The notes under the pieces were generated by a model. That model worked only from the letters and a program-made list of their open reading frames with translations, was not told the origin of the DNA and did not search any database. This document shows, in pieces, positions 39,777-50,449 of a stretch of DNA of 64,000 nucleotides (the first letter of the stretch is position 1; every line of letters starts with the position of its first letter). The stretch is taken from assembly GCA_018136815.1 (NCBI GenBank), contig CM030944.1:2982429-3046428 (forward strand), read 5' to 3'. The translations under genes and the position numbers were made by a program. This DNA comes from Isochrysis galbana (Eukaryota; Haptophyta; Isochrysidales; Isochrysidaceae).

Positions 39777-42632
39777 CTAGAACACGCACTCTTCGCACTC
39801 ATCAAGCAACAGGTACCAAGCACCGTGCTCCACGGATGACAGTGAGTCGTCGTCCGCCGCTGTGGTGAAGTACGAATCGTGCGACAGGTAATGCGCGGCC
39901 GTTGTGTCATCAACGTCATAGTACACCAGCCAGTTTGCGACGTCCTCGCCATCTAGCTCAGTGTCGTCCATATTTGCTTCGAGGATGGTGCCTTGCAGCC
40001 ACCCAGCTCCATCCCAATAGCACATCACCGTCCGATCGGTCAGATCCTCTGTCTCAGCCGGTGGGACGCGCTGCTGTGGATGCCAACCGGTTGCACCGCT
40101 GCAAACCATGCCGTGCGCTGCAGCCGCGTGATCTTGGGACGACCCGGCACCTGATATGTCGGCATCCTCCCCTACTAGACTTCCCCCGTTGAGGAGGTTG
40201 CGGCACCTTGTCGACTTTGCATGGCACAGGTTGGTGCACATTGTGGCGGCTTCCCGGCAAGGGCAGCCACGTTGGCACGTGGCGGTGCACGTACACGCTC
40301 CTACCACACCTTTACCCTGCGCTCCAGAAGTCGAACGGGACTTGCCACCGGTGTCGCCCTTGTACTTGTAGCGATGATCGGTCTTATAGTTTTGGCGTTT
40401 CTCAGTGAGAGATTTGCGCTGTTGGCTACGCTTCCGTTTGTACTCTACTGTTTTCCGGAACATGCTGCGTTTCGCTCTGACAGACACTCGCTGCATCCAC
40501 TGCGCGCGCTGCGCAGGCCTACTCTGCAGGCCAACGAGCTCGAAGAGGCGCGACTCCATCGTCCCGAAGGCCTCGATCCTGTCGTCTGTCTCACCTTTCA
40601 ACAAGAGCTGCCTGCGAAATTTGTGGATGCAAACGTTCTGCACGTGTGCCATAGCGAGACCAGTGGAGCAAACGTAGTGTGTGGGCCTCAGCTGCTTCTC
40701 CTTGGTTCTGTAATGCAGTGCAACGGTGCCGACGCGCTCTGAGGCATTCTGGCACATTGCGCCACGCTCCGGGTGAATCACACCATCGATATTGTTAAAG
40801 AACTTAGTCTTGAGCCACGCCTCCATTTCGGCCCGGAAGTCTGCACAATCATTCCACTGCCGGGACACGTATGGCTCACCGTTTGGCAATGTCAGGTCAT
40901 GCAAGCGGCAAGTCCGTAGCTTGCCGGTGAGGAAGCCCTTCCCCTCGTGGATATTGCTAAGGTGATTCACCATTTCTTCGATCCCTTGGACTGCAAGGGA
41001 CGACATTGATGGTAACGGAGACTGCATGTCCGGAGATTGCTCTGTGCCTGCCGCGGCTGCTGCTTCCCTCGCAGTCCGAGCCTCGGTCTCCGCTTTCGCG
41101 CGCCAGTCCTTCGCGCTGCGCAAAGCTGCCGATGTAGATCGCTGCCATGATTTGACAAGAGGGTGAGCCTGCACATTCAGACCGCGATGGTCTTTGGGCT
41201 GCCGCTTGTCCACTTCGCCTAGCTGAGTGATACGGTCCTTGCAACTGCACGTCTTATGAAGGCGATGTCCAACCTCGAACGCCTTTGCGCCTGCGTTCTT
41301 GCCCAAGTGGTTGGAGCAGTCGAAAACGCGAAGTTGGGAACAGTAGTTCGTGCGGCCGGTGGTTTGCTTCGCCTTGGCAAGCACTAGCGGGATCAACAAG
41401 TTCGTTGAGGCGTCACCGTCGAGCACGATACCGTCGAGGGAAGGACGAACACGCAGGTTGTACTTGTCAATGAGGGCGTCGAGATCGCCTTTCTCGAACC
41501 AGTCGACTATGTCATCCAGCATCTCGCCGCAGCCGATGGCGTCCATGGCCTTCGGAGTGAACTCAAAACCGCCCTTACCACTGAGCATGTCCGTGCCAAT
41601 GCAGTAGTGCCGATACGCGAGGATGCCCCCGGAGTCGAGGTCACACATTGTGCCTGAGCCATTGAGCGAGTTGCGTCCACGTGTGAGCCAGAACATGTCG
41701 TTCGTGAGGACGAGCTGTTCGATTGAACCGTATCGTACGACCAAGTAGCGCACCAACTCAAGCATCTCCTTCTGCAGCTTCTCGATCCACGGTAGGAGCT
41801 TGCTAAGGTATCGGTCGAAGGTGTTATGCGACATCACTTGCTCCCCTTGCGCGATCGCCACAGTTGCGTAGTCCGAATACATCTGCCCTGCGAGCAGGCA
41901 CCCAAGAACCTTCATCACGATGTACTCCGGTCGAGAGTTGGTTTGCTTCCTCCGCTTTTGCTTCCGCCGATCATTCTTAGTCAGCCCATCGCCATCCTCA
42001 TCCATTCCCTCCGAGCCCGAGTCCACGTCGAGATTGATACGGCATGCCTTGCCCGTCTTGATGTTGATCATGTCCCCACACACTGAGCACATGAACGGGA
42101 GCATCACCGAGTGAATGGCCATCTTCGACTCAGGAGCCACCGGGATGAACTCGGCCGAGCAGCACTTTGACTGCGTCTTCATCGCGATGGAGTTGGCGAG
42201 CTCACGGACGTCCACGGTGGAGAACACGTCGAAGGCTGCGCTCGCAGTCGCAGCCTCGATGCGCGCCTTCAGCTCGCGCAGCTGCTTTGCTTCCTGGCGG
42301 TCGTGAGCTGCTGCCTCAGCAGGCGAGAAGATGTCACTGCGCCGGCGCTTGCGTGGGCCCGATGGAGGAGATGCGGCTGGCGATGCCCTTCCCTTGCCGC
42401 GTGGACGACCGCGCTTTGCTTGTGGCGCGCCTGCGCCATTCCGCATCGCCTCGGCTGCAGCTGGCCTCGCTGCTTTCTTTGGCCGGCCGCGAGGTCGAGG
42501 TGGAGGTGGGGCTTCCTCAGCCATGGGAAGCTCATGGTCCGAGTCTCCATCCGGCCCTTCCATCACCATCACTTCCTCCTCCCCAGCCTCTGAGGCCGAG
42601 TCGCTGAAGGCCTCCGCGCGAAGTCGCCGCAT
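39777..42632 (-). CDS. Large AT-hook/CXC transposase, 951 aa, intact
   Basis: One uninterrupted ORF from the ATG at 42632. N-terminal acidic region, then AT-hooks (RPRGRPKK about 46-53; KRGRPRGKGR about 73-82) and basic RKRRR. A CxxC (MCSVCGD, about 181-187) suggests a zinc site. The core has LTNDMFW, VLDGDAS (about 400-405) and DCSNHLGKN (about 435-443), a spacing like the D-G-D...N-H catalytic pattern of Mutator-like DDE transposases. A CXC/tesmin-type cluster lies at about 775-812 (CTCTATCQRGCPC and following Cys). A C-terminal acidic tail ends at the stop. Role: DNA-binding recombinase moving its own element. Terminal repeats are not settled. Intactness over 2.8 kb suggests recent activity. 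Confidence 0.75.
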   Translation of the reverse strand: MRRLRAEAFSDSASEAGEEEVMVMEGPDGDSDHELPMAEEAPPPPRPRGRPKKAARPAAAEAMRNGAGAPQAKRGRPRGKGRASPAASPPSGPRKRRRSDIFSPAEAAAHDRQEAKQLRELKARIEAATASAAFDVFSTVDVRELANSIAMKTQSKCCSAEFIPVAPESKMAIHSVMLPFMCSVCGDMINIKTGKACRINLDVDSGSEGMDEDGDGLTKNDRRKQKRRKQTNSRPEYIVMKVLGCLLAGQMYSDYATVAIAQGEQVMSHNTFDRYLSKLLPWIEKLQKEMLELVRYLVVRYGSIEQLVLTNDMFWLTRGRNSLNGSGTMCDLDSGGILAYRHYCIGTDMLSGKGGFEFTPKAMDAIGCGEMLDDIVDWFEKGDLDALIDKYNLRVRPSLDGIVLDGDASTNLLIPLVLAKAKQTTGRTNYCSQLRVFDCSNHLGKNAGAKAFEVGHRLHKTCSCKDRITQLGEVDKRQPKDHRGLNVQAHPLVKSWQRSTSAALRSAKDWRAKAETEARTAREAAAAAGTEQSPDMQSPLPSMSSLAVQGIEEMVNHLSNIHEGKGFLTGKLRTCRLHDLTLPNGEPYVSRQWNDCADFRAEMEAWLKTKFFNNIDGVIHPERGAMCQNASERVGTVALHYRTKEKQLRPTHYVCSTGLAMAHVQNVCIHKFRRQLLLKGETDDRIEAFGTMESRLFELVGLQSRPAQRAQWMQRVSVRAKRSMFRKTVEYKRKRSQQRKSLTEKRQNYKTDHRYKYKGDTGGKSRSTSGAQGKGVVGACTCTATCQRGCPCREAATMCTNLCHAKSTRCRNLLNGGSLVGEDADISGAGSSQDHAAAAHGMVCSGATGWHPQQRVPPAETEDLTDRTVMCYWDGAGWLQGTILEANMDDTELDGEDVANWLVYYDVDDTTAAHYLSHDSYFTTAADDDSLSSVEHGAWYLLLDECEECVF

Positions 42633-42853
42633 TGCTTGCGCGAGCGAAGGGAAAGGGAAAGGAGGGGCGGGTGGGGGGGGGGGGGGAGCCGAAAAAAACC
42701 TGCACCTACCACCTTAAGGTGGTTCCCTAGCTTTTCCGGGGGGGAGTTGGGACACATCACTGCACTCATGAGCCGACACACCAACACCCTTACGAGTCCA
42801 CAGCTGCCTCACCGTCCGACTGCTCACAGTCGGTTTTCTTGCGCTTATTCTGA

Positions 42854-42868
42854 CCCTAACCCTAACCC
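42854..42868. repeat. Short interstitial CCCTAA run
   Basis: CCCTAACCCTAACCC, two and a half telomere-type units. Too short to mean a telomere. Confidence 0.6.
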
Positions 42869-42885
42869 GCCGTCTCTAATGAGGT

Positions 42886-43500
42886 TGTTAACTGTTTACT
42901 GCAGGAGCATGCAAATGGATGCTTCAAACGACACATTTCGTCCCTGCTCGCCAACGCCTTGACGGGTGCCCATGAGATGCTGCCCCCTCTCCCTCCCAGT
43001 CCCACTCCGTTGCGCCGCGCCGCCCTCCCCTCAACCTCTCACACCTCTTTCTAACGTGCACACGTGGATTATTTGGTAAACTGAAGCATCCAAATGGCTG
43101 CTTCGCCCCTGGGCCTACTTCCCTATATTCCCACCCATTTGCAACACAAAAGGTCGAGATTGTAGTATGGAATTATGGAGAAAGTAGGCCCAGGGGCGAA
43201 GCAGCCATTTGGATGCTTCAGTTTACCAAATAATCCACGTGTGCACGTTAGAAAGAGGTGTGAGAGGTTGAGGGAGGGCGGCGCGGCGCGGCGCAACGGA
43301 GTGGGACTGGGAGGGAGAGGGGGGGGGGGCAGGGGAGGGGGGGGGAGGGGGGGGGGATCGGGAAAAATTTGATCATCTCTTTCTTTGCGGAAAGCGTCGC
43401 TTATATCGTTGAACATGTCTCCCTCTCTTCTCTCACCTCAAAAAACCAAACATCGAAGCATCCATTTGCATGCTGCGCTCCCGGCAGTAAAGAGTTAAAA
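42886..43500. repeat. Foldback element, arms about 130 bp plus outer arms
   Basis: The left inner arm (about 42985-43120) is the reverse complement of the right inner arm (about 43172-43330), e.g. AACGTGCACACGTGGATTAT and GAAGCATCCAAATGGCTGCT in both. The outer blocks GCATGCAAATGGATGCTTC (42908) and GAAGCATCCATTTGCATGC (43455) also pair. The loop is about 50 bp. The right arm carries G runs. No ORF. Confidence 0.8.
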
Positions 43501-44044
43501 CAACCTGCCCCTATCCCCAAAAATAGAACTGGCGCCAAACAGGACAAGACCGTGTTCCCTTTGCCGATTTCCAGCGATGACCCCGCCCGCAAGCGAGACC
43601 CGCTTCCACCAACGATTCCCGGCTGCCAGCGCTAGGCACAGGTAAGCATTTACAGAATGATTGAATCAATTGATCCAATCTTTGCTGATGAGATCAATCT
43701 CAACTTAGATGGCAAGCTTTGCTGATGCAGGCTGCTAGCTTGATGCTTGGAGGCGGCAAGCTTTTCCCAGCTTTTTGCTCCGCGGAGCGCGTCCAAGCGT
43801 GCGGCGTGCAGGCGCGGCGGGCGCGGTCGGGGGGGCGCGCGGGGGCGCGGGCCGGTGCGAGGGGCTAAGGGGGGGGGGAGGGGGGAGAGGGGAGAGGGGA
43901 GGGGGGGTGTCGAACACGCGATGACTACAGACTCATAGGCAGAGGGCCGTTCGATCGAGCCGGCAGCTGACGCGGCCGTAGAAGGGTCGTTGATTGTTGC
44001 TTGCGGAAGATGTCTGACAGATCATAGTAAGAGTCGGGTCTGAG

Positions 44045-44105
44045 GGTGTCTGCGGTGGGTGCAACCGCAGATGACGCGCGCCTCATCTCCTGTAAACAAC
44101 GGCAA
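44045..44105 (-). pseudogene. Small relic of the MERA ORF 3' end
   Basis: The plus-strand words GCGGTGGGTGCAACCGCAGA and CTCATCTCCTGTAAAC match 29958-30002, the C-terminal end of the minus-strand MERA ORF. Confidence 0.5.
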
Positions 44106-44538
44106 TCAACGAAGAAAGAGAAACAATCTGCAACAACAACGAAAGAGGTGGAATGATTCCGAAGACACGCGAAATGCAGTGAGCTTCAATCTCCGACAAC
44201 CCTATTATTAGAGTCAAAGAGAGAGGTCACATAGGGGGGAGGGGAGGAAAGACAGCGGACGGAGCGTCGAGCGGGGGGGTCGCAAGAGGACGCGGGAGGA
44301 TTACTGTATTTATTCTAGGTGTACATATATATATAAGATATAAGTCGTAATGGGTCAATCTTTTTTAAGATTGAAGATTGATCTTGCTGTCAATAGATGG
44401 ACCAAGCTTTTGACCAAGCGTTGGTGTAAATCTGATCAATCATCCATCTCCATCTTTCCCAAATTTTGAGCAATGAGCAATCATTCTGTAAATGCTTAGG
44501 CACAGGCCGGACGAAGCGCACTCCCACGAGTAACTTCG

Positions 44539-44762
44539 ATGGCGCGGCTGGGAGAAACACCTACACCTACGAGCCGGAGAACGGAGGAGATCATAGCGCA
44601 ACGGCTCACGAAGGGCGTGACCCAGTACCAGTTTCAAGTCAAGTAGATTGGCTTCGACTCGAATGACAACACCTGGGAGCCGATCGAGCACCTCGCCGGC
44701 TGCGAGGATATAATTTGCGAGATGAAGGATCGCGTATCGTGGTATAGGTATAGGTATAGATA
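44539..44762 (+). pseudogene. Chromodomain fragment with internal stop
   Basis: From an ATG at 44539 the frame reads a short leader, then EEIIAQRLTKGVTQYQFQVK, a TAG at 44644-44646, then IGFDSNDNTWEPIEHL and CEDIICEMKDR. This is the chromodomain layout (V-K-W-x-G; T-W-E-P-x-x-H-L), with the key Trp codon TGG changed to TAG. Chromodomains bind methylated histone H3 and are carried by chromovirus integrases. This one is likely a retrotransposon relic. Confidence 0.75.
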
Positions 44763-45589
44763 GTAGTAGTAGTTGTAGTTGGGGTTCCAAGTAAGAAGTG
44801 ACCTTGTCTCTATCTCTCTCTCTATGAGCCATGTAAGTGATGTAGAGCGTAGAGCCAGCGCGCTGCGAGCAGTATCGATATTTATTGCTTATTGCAAATT
44901 GTAAATTGTCTATTGTAAATTTTGCAAAACAAAAAACCGTTGGCAGCTCGCCGTCGGTCGCCTCGCCACTCGTCGCACTCGTTCTTCGTTCCTCGTTCCT
45001 CCCTCCTCCTCTCTCCTCTCTCCTCTCCTCTCTCATCATGAATCATGAATCCCCAGAGCAGCACCCCTGCCATGCTCGGTCTGCAAACCACCCACGACAT
45101 CACGACATCGCGACTAACGGCGTGAAGACGCGCAAGGCTCCCGTTAAGCCTCCATTGCGCAAGGGCAACCTCTGAACCTCTGGGCTACGGCCACCATCAT
45201 CACTGAGCACCCGGCGACGCCAAGGTTCGCTGCAACAACGGCGGTCTTGAGTTCACGCGGCGGGCTCCACGCGCATCAGGATGCACATCGTGCATGGTGG
45301 AGAAGTGCGCGTGCGACACGCCCGCGTTCTGCGAACTCAAGGACGAGCTCTCTGCGGCACTGTGGCTGCCGACAAAGAACAGAAGGCCTCCAGGCAAATC
45401 AATGTTGCTGCGATCGCGTACACCCGCGCCGGCGTACCCTCCCTCACTCACGTACGCGCGGCGCCGGCGTACGTGATTTCGGTATTCAGTGTATTCAAGA
45501 GGGCCATTTTGATTACATGTATTTGTGTTACACAACTAGGCTCGTATGACAGGACCATTTTTACCTGTAGGGAGATGACGTGATGGGAA

Positions 45590-46250
45590 GTGCTGAGAGG
45601 AGAGAGTGGGAGGGGGGGGGGGTCCGTCCACACGGCCGGCCAGACGAGGGCTTCTCGCGCCCCCCCCCCCCCCCCCCCGCCCCTTCTTCCCGCCCGCCAT
45701 CATCCATCTCTCCCTCGCCCCCCCCCCCCCCCTCCCCGATTTCCCCCCATATTCTCTCTCTCGAAGCAGTTCTCTCCTTTGCTTTCTAGTACTCCTACTC
45801 TACCTTGTTCTTCCTCTCCCTGCCGCCCTCATCTCTCTCCCCCCTCCACTCCCTCCCTCCCTCCCTCTCCCGTTCTTCTTGTACGAATGGCGGGCCCCTC
45901 TCCCTCGTCGGGGTCCACCTCGCCCACGCGGGCGCGCCGCAGCGTACCAGCACGCGTGCCGCGCCCCTCGGCAGGTCGCTCATTCTACAGCATTGTCCGC
46001 GGAGGCAGGTGTGCCGGAGGCGTGCCAGAAGGACTGCCAAAGGGAAAGGGGAGGCGAGGGAGAAGGCGCATGGACGAGGTTGGGGAGGAGGGGGGGGAAA
46101 CGGAAGGGAGCGAGCGCGCGTGCGCGCGGCAGGGGTAGGGCCAGAGAGCGCGAGGGGGAGGGCAGGCGGGAGGGAGAGGCGGGAGGGAGGAGGGAGAGGT
46201 GGGCGGGAGGGAGGAAGGGACAAAGAGGGAGAGGAGGCAAGGCGATGGGA
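45590..46250. other. Low-complexity C/G-rich stretch
   Basis: Poly-C runs (about 45660-45680 and 45719-45734) and GAGGGA tracts. Long frames here are compositional. It may include the 5' region of the P450 gene. Confidence 0.6.
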
Positions 46251-46479
46251 TAATTGCGTGGCTGGAGGATATTCAGCGACCTGGCTGCTGCATCCCGCGT
46301 GTGCCGCAGGTGGATGCCGTCACACCGCAATGGGCCGCGCATCGCCTTTGTCCTCTTGCTTGCCTTCTCGCTCCGAGCCTTTGTTGTTACCTATTCTGGG
46401 CTCACGCACTTGGCGTCTGTCCACTTGTTGCTCCAATCCCTCCTTGGAAGCGACCAAGATTGCGCCAGAACAGCCCTCA

Positions 46480-48566
46480 ATGTTGTCTTCGGTGCACCCT
46501 GCACGCCTTTATGCCGACGTGGTGCTCATCCCCAGATGGTTGGCTGCTTGCAGGCAACGCGGCTCACTTCAGCTTTTGGCCCTCCCATTTGTTCCAGGTC
46601 TCCCCATAGCTATTGGGACTCACGGAGATCCGGCAACACATTTTGAACCCTACGTCCGTGCCGCCAGCTGGGATCCGTTCCCTTTTGGCAGTGGATGGGC
46701 GGTTCCCACGTATGCTGATGTCGCTCGAATTCTCTCCTCATCAAGTCAATCGCGGGGTCTTGCGGTACTGGCACACCCCTTAGTCGTTTCGGACCCTGTA
46801 CCACAACAGTGCATGCGCGACGACACCTTGATTTATCTACCGACCGGTGAGTGCATCACCGCGCGCCCGAAGCACGCCACATCATCACGCCTTCTCGAAG
46901 AACGTCGTTAGTGCTAAAACTTCAGTTCTTGCCATTGGCGGCAATCATAACCATTCTCCCATGCAACAACAGTCGATTGAGTTGTGTGAGATGGCTGCCA
47001 TTTGAAATGTGAATGTAGTGCGACAGCCTTTCACTGCCGCATGGACACCTGTTGGTGGCCGCATGCCAACTAACGTGTTGTATCATCACGCATACAAAAC
47101 CCTGTTCCAGGAGCTCTACATTCAGCAATCCGCAGTGCTCTGCATCAAAGCATCACTGGCTTCCATTGGAGCGGCGGTGGCCGGTCTGTCTCTTCCAGAA
47201 CACATCTTTCCACCTCTTAAAAGTGATCTTCCGTGGCACGGGTGGAGGTGAGTCAAAGCTGGCAAAAGTCAATCGATGGGGAGCCACCGAAGTCCGCGCT
47301 GTTGCTCTCCACAACATTTTCGAGCGCATCACGGGTGTCGCGCCATCCAGCACACTGTTAAAACAGATGCTCTTGTACTACGACCACTTGCCGCAGTGCC
47401 TTCTTTCCGCCTCCATCTTTGCTTCGGACGTCAACGCCACCGCTGCTGCTCGCCAGGCGACTGCAGCAGCCGTCGTAGACTCGCCGCTAGGCCGTCCGCT
47501 TGCCATAGCCGCTGCAGCAGCAGGCTAGCTAATCCTAGCGAGGCGCTCGCCCAGCAAGTGGCGGACGGAATGTTGTTTGCCGGTGAGCACATATTGACCA
47601 TGCCCTCCCACCGGGCAAGTCGCCAGAGATTGCACCGCGCTTGTGCTTATCTACCGGCCCTTGCTAGTCCCCCGTTTACCCACGCGGTAAGGGCATGATC
47701 GCGACTCTCCCCCTCCCTCCCCGCCACTCTCCCACCCCGGTGTGCTTGTCGACCGGCTTCGCTGCTTTCATGGTCAGGTGGCTATGGCACAACCCACCTT
47801 GCCCTTGGTGCTCTCGAGCGCCTTCGTGCCGATCCCGCATCCCAAGTTTCTCTATGGCAGGAATACGGGGGGCGGCGATACCTATTGGAGACGGCGCGCC
47901 TCGATCCACCCGTCACCGGCGTTCGGGCGCTTGCACCTGCGGGCGGCTTCAATCTCACGAAGCGTGACGGGTCATCTATTTTTGTACCGGAGGGCTCCCC
48001 AATGCAGCTGCTCATCTCTCATGCAAATCGTGATAGGAGGGCCTTTGCGCGTCCATACGAGTTTGACCCTGGACGGCCAAGTAAGTTGCTTGCCCTCATC
48101 CGTAGATCTACTGCCTTGCCTGGGGCAGCAATGGTGACTGAGGCAGTGGAGGGCGTGATCAGGCCTGTGGAAGGTCCACTAAACGCAAGGGCACATTATC
48201 ACACAAGCAATGGCTATTGATGGACATGATGGCCTGAGACGATTCGCCTCCAAGGGCTCGGGCAAGCCATGATAGCTCTCTTGCTAAGTGCCTCGTCCCA
48301 CCGATCATGTTCTCGTGGCAGCCTTGCACAAGCTCCTCTCTTGGAACGGCATTGAGATGGATGTCTCAGTGGGTGTAGCCCCTCGGGGCTGTCCTGGTCA
48401 CGACCTTTCGTTGGACATTGCTCTCAAGATTGTCGCTGAAGCCATGCCCCGACCCAATGATCCGCCTACCCCCTTAGCTGAGCTCGAGCAGGCAGGTGCG
48501 TCGTCCTTGCCCATGGACAATAGTCGTGAGAGCTCCAGAGCCCTGCGCTCTAGGGAGATGCCATAG
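46480..48566 (+). CDS. Cytochrome P450, multi-exon, one frame break
   Basis: Exons in order: about 46480-46846; 47019-47247; a third to 47582; 47778-48080; 48289-48566. P450 landmarks: VPTYADVARIL near the N-terminus, an I-helix like LFAGGYGTTHL formed across the 47582/47778 junction, the K-helix ExxR as ETARLDPPV (47885), the PERF-like ANRDRRAFARPYEFDPGRP, and a heme loop GVAPRGCPGHDL (Cys ligand, about 48391-48393). The heme loop lacks the usual Phe of FxxGxxxC, as in CYP74-like and other odd P450s. The third exon shifts frame once between about 47430 and 47530 in a GCA-rich stretch. P450s are heme mono-oxygenases or hydroperoxide-rearranging enzymes. The 5' start is unresolved. Confidence 0.68.
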
Positions 48567-48619
48567 GGAGTGGATACATCCAGCGTTGAGGCGAACATTC
48601 GACGGCAGCATGGCCGCTG

Positions 48620-50440
48620 GTGTTCTCGATGACGTTTTGCTCCATAATTGTGGCCACAGGCCCCGTCCTTTCCCTCGAGGAACATGCGCGTGAATCCACG
48701 ACTGAGCGCGATAGAGCCTTCGTCCTCGTCTCCCCCACCGCGGACGCAGCACAGTATCTCTATTTCGCGATGGGCTGTGCCAACTTGCTTGGCGGGATTG
48801 TTATTCACGCTATCGATCCGGCTTTCGCTCGTGGCGAAATGGTGACCCCCACGGACTTACCCGCCCAACTTGAAAGCCAATGCCGCGAGGGGCCATACTT
48901 CGCGCTCCTTTCAGAGCCTGCGACATCACCTCTCCTGAGGCTTGCGCCCGACTCGCCAACTGGGCTTGGCCTCTTGCCTTCAGGACGTGACAAACTCCAC
49001 CCACTTCTCCCTTTACCCTCAGGTCCTTTCCGTCGGCGCATTCACTGCGGGACAGGCGAGTGACGATATCCATGCGCACAGCACCTCGCGCTCACTATTC
49101 CCTCTTCCCTCGCTGGGATGCGCGTCAACACACCCCTACACACGCACCATAGTCGCGCGAGCTACAATTCCTTGTCACCCAAGGGGCTTGCACACGCGTG
49201 CACACAACATGACAATGTGGTCATGCTCACCCGACACGCCCGGGATGGGTAATTTTATCTCAGGTTCTAGTGACTGCCGGGTGGTTTGCATTAACACAAC
49301 AGCTCAAGCTAGGCGAGATTTATCTTCCTGGAGACTCCGGACTCGTCCAAGTCAAGAATTGGCTCGGCATGTTGCACTTCATCGGATACATTGCATGCGG
49401 TTACTCAATGCTACGCATGGGCATCATTCTGAGGTATGTGCGCTGGGCGTGTTCAGACGGCGATGGCGTCAAACCCTCGCCGTATCACTTGCATTTGTAT
49501 GCGCTCCATCAATCGAAATTGTTTGTCGCCGTATTTACAGCCACCCCACCTCAATGCATTCTTTACCCATTTTTTATGCCCCTCGGTACCTGTCGACATC
49601 TTGACCAATAGATACCGGCACGGTGATCCGAATGGTCTCACCAGCGGTGACCCGCCTTGCGTGCCGGCGAGCGCTAGTCACTTCTCTGATTGCCATCGGG
49701 CTGTTGTGCACCGTGTACCTTCTTGTTGGCGTTGAATTCGGCGCCGAAAGATACGCGGTAAGGAAGTCGGCGGAGTGAAGGGGGCCTTTAGAGGCCTCAA
49801 CGTGCCAGCTACGCCCCCCGCCACTCCAATCTGTACAGGCACTTGCCACCGTCATCTACTTGCCGGGCCATGCCAATGCTGTCTATGGCATCGCTTCTTA
49901 CTGGTTGGAAGATGGTGCCCCGATTTTTCGGCCAGGCGTCGNNNNNNNNNNNNNNNNNNNNNNNNNNNNNNNNNNNNNNNNNNNNNNNNNNNNNNNNNNN
50001 NNNNNNNNNNNNNNNNNNNNNNNNNNNNNNNNNNNNNNNNNCGCCCCACGTCCGTCTGCACACTGTCGCGTTGCAGGTGGCGGTGCTCGCGCTGTGACTT
50101 CAAGGTGCTCCAATTCCCCGACAGCGCCTGGACAAACGTGCGGGCCCGCTTCAACTGCCCACGCTCCCCGCCGGCTCCAACTGCCCGCCCGCACCTTTCT
50201 GCACGCTCGCCGATGCTGCCCGCCGCGGCGGCCGTGCTCGTCAACCACCCGCCCGTACACCCTCGGCAGGAGGTCGATTACATGTGGTTTAGAAACTACA
50301 TGCCCAATCGGGACAAGCTCTCGGATCCTAGCCGGCTCACATCGGAAGATGGCACGATCGCCCTAGCCTGCCAGTGTAGCTGGTGCAACATTGCCGCATT
50401 TGGGGGGAGGCACCCTCATGCCCATTGGTTTGTTGGCTGA
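48620..50440 (+). CDS. Unidentified membrane-protein gene spanning the second gap
   Basis: Several plus-strand exon-like pieces: about 48620-48930 (with VSPTADAAQYLYFAMGCANL); 49264-49433 (starts VLVTAGWFALTQQLKLGEIY, includes LGMLHFIGYIACGYSMLRMG, donor GAG|GTATGT); about 49620-49757 (includes ALVTSLIAIGLLCTVYLLVG); 49839 onward (LATVIYLPGHANAVYGIASY) into the N run. At least two transmembrane segments are visible. The exon phases do not all agree, and the gap removes about 100 or more bases. No family recognised. It follows the P450 by under 100 bases, so a shared transcript cannot be excluded. Confidence 0.35.
49942..50041. other. Scaffold gap (100 N)
   Basis: Exactly 100 N inside a predicted exon. 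Confidence 0.99.
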
Positions 50441-50449
50441 CAGAGGGGG

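Noticed and set aside
42854..42868. Telomere repeat
   Set aside because: Only two and a half units, internal, with no subtelomeric context.
45590..46250. Long plus-strand frames rich in Pro, Gly and Arg
   Set aside because: Open in several frames at once because of C and G runs; no protein-like conservation or motif.
46250..46330. F-box-like stretch (SDLAAASRVCRRW)
   Set aside because: Too short, and lies in a frame that is not continuous with any supported exon.
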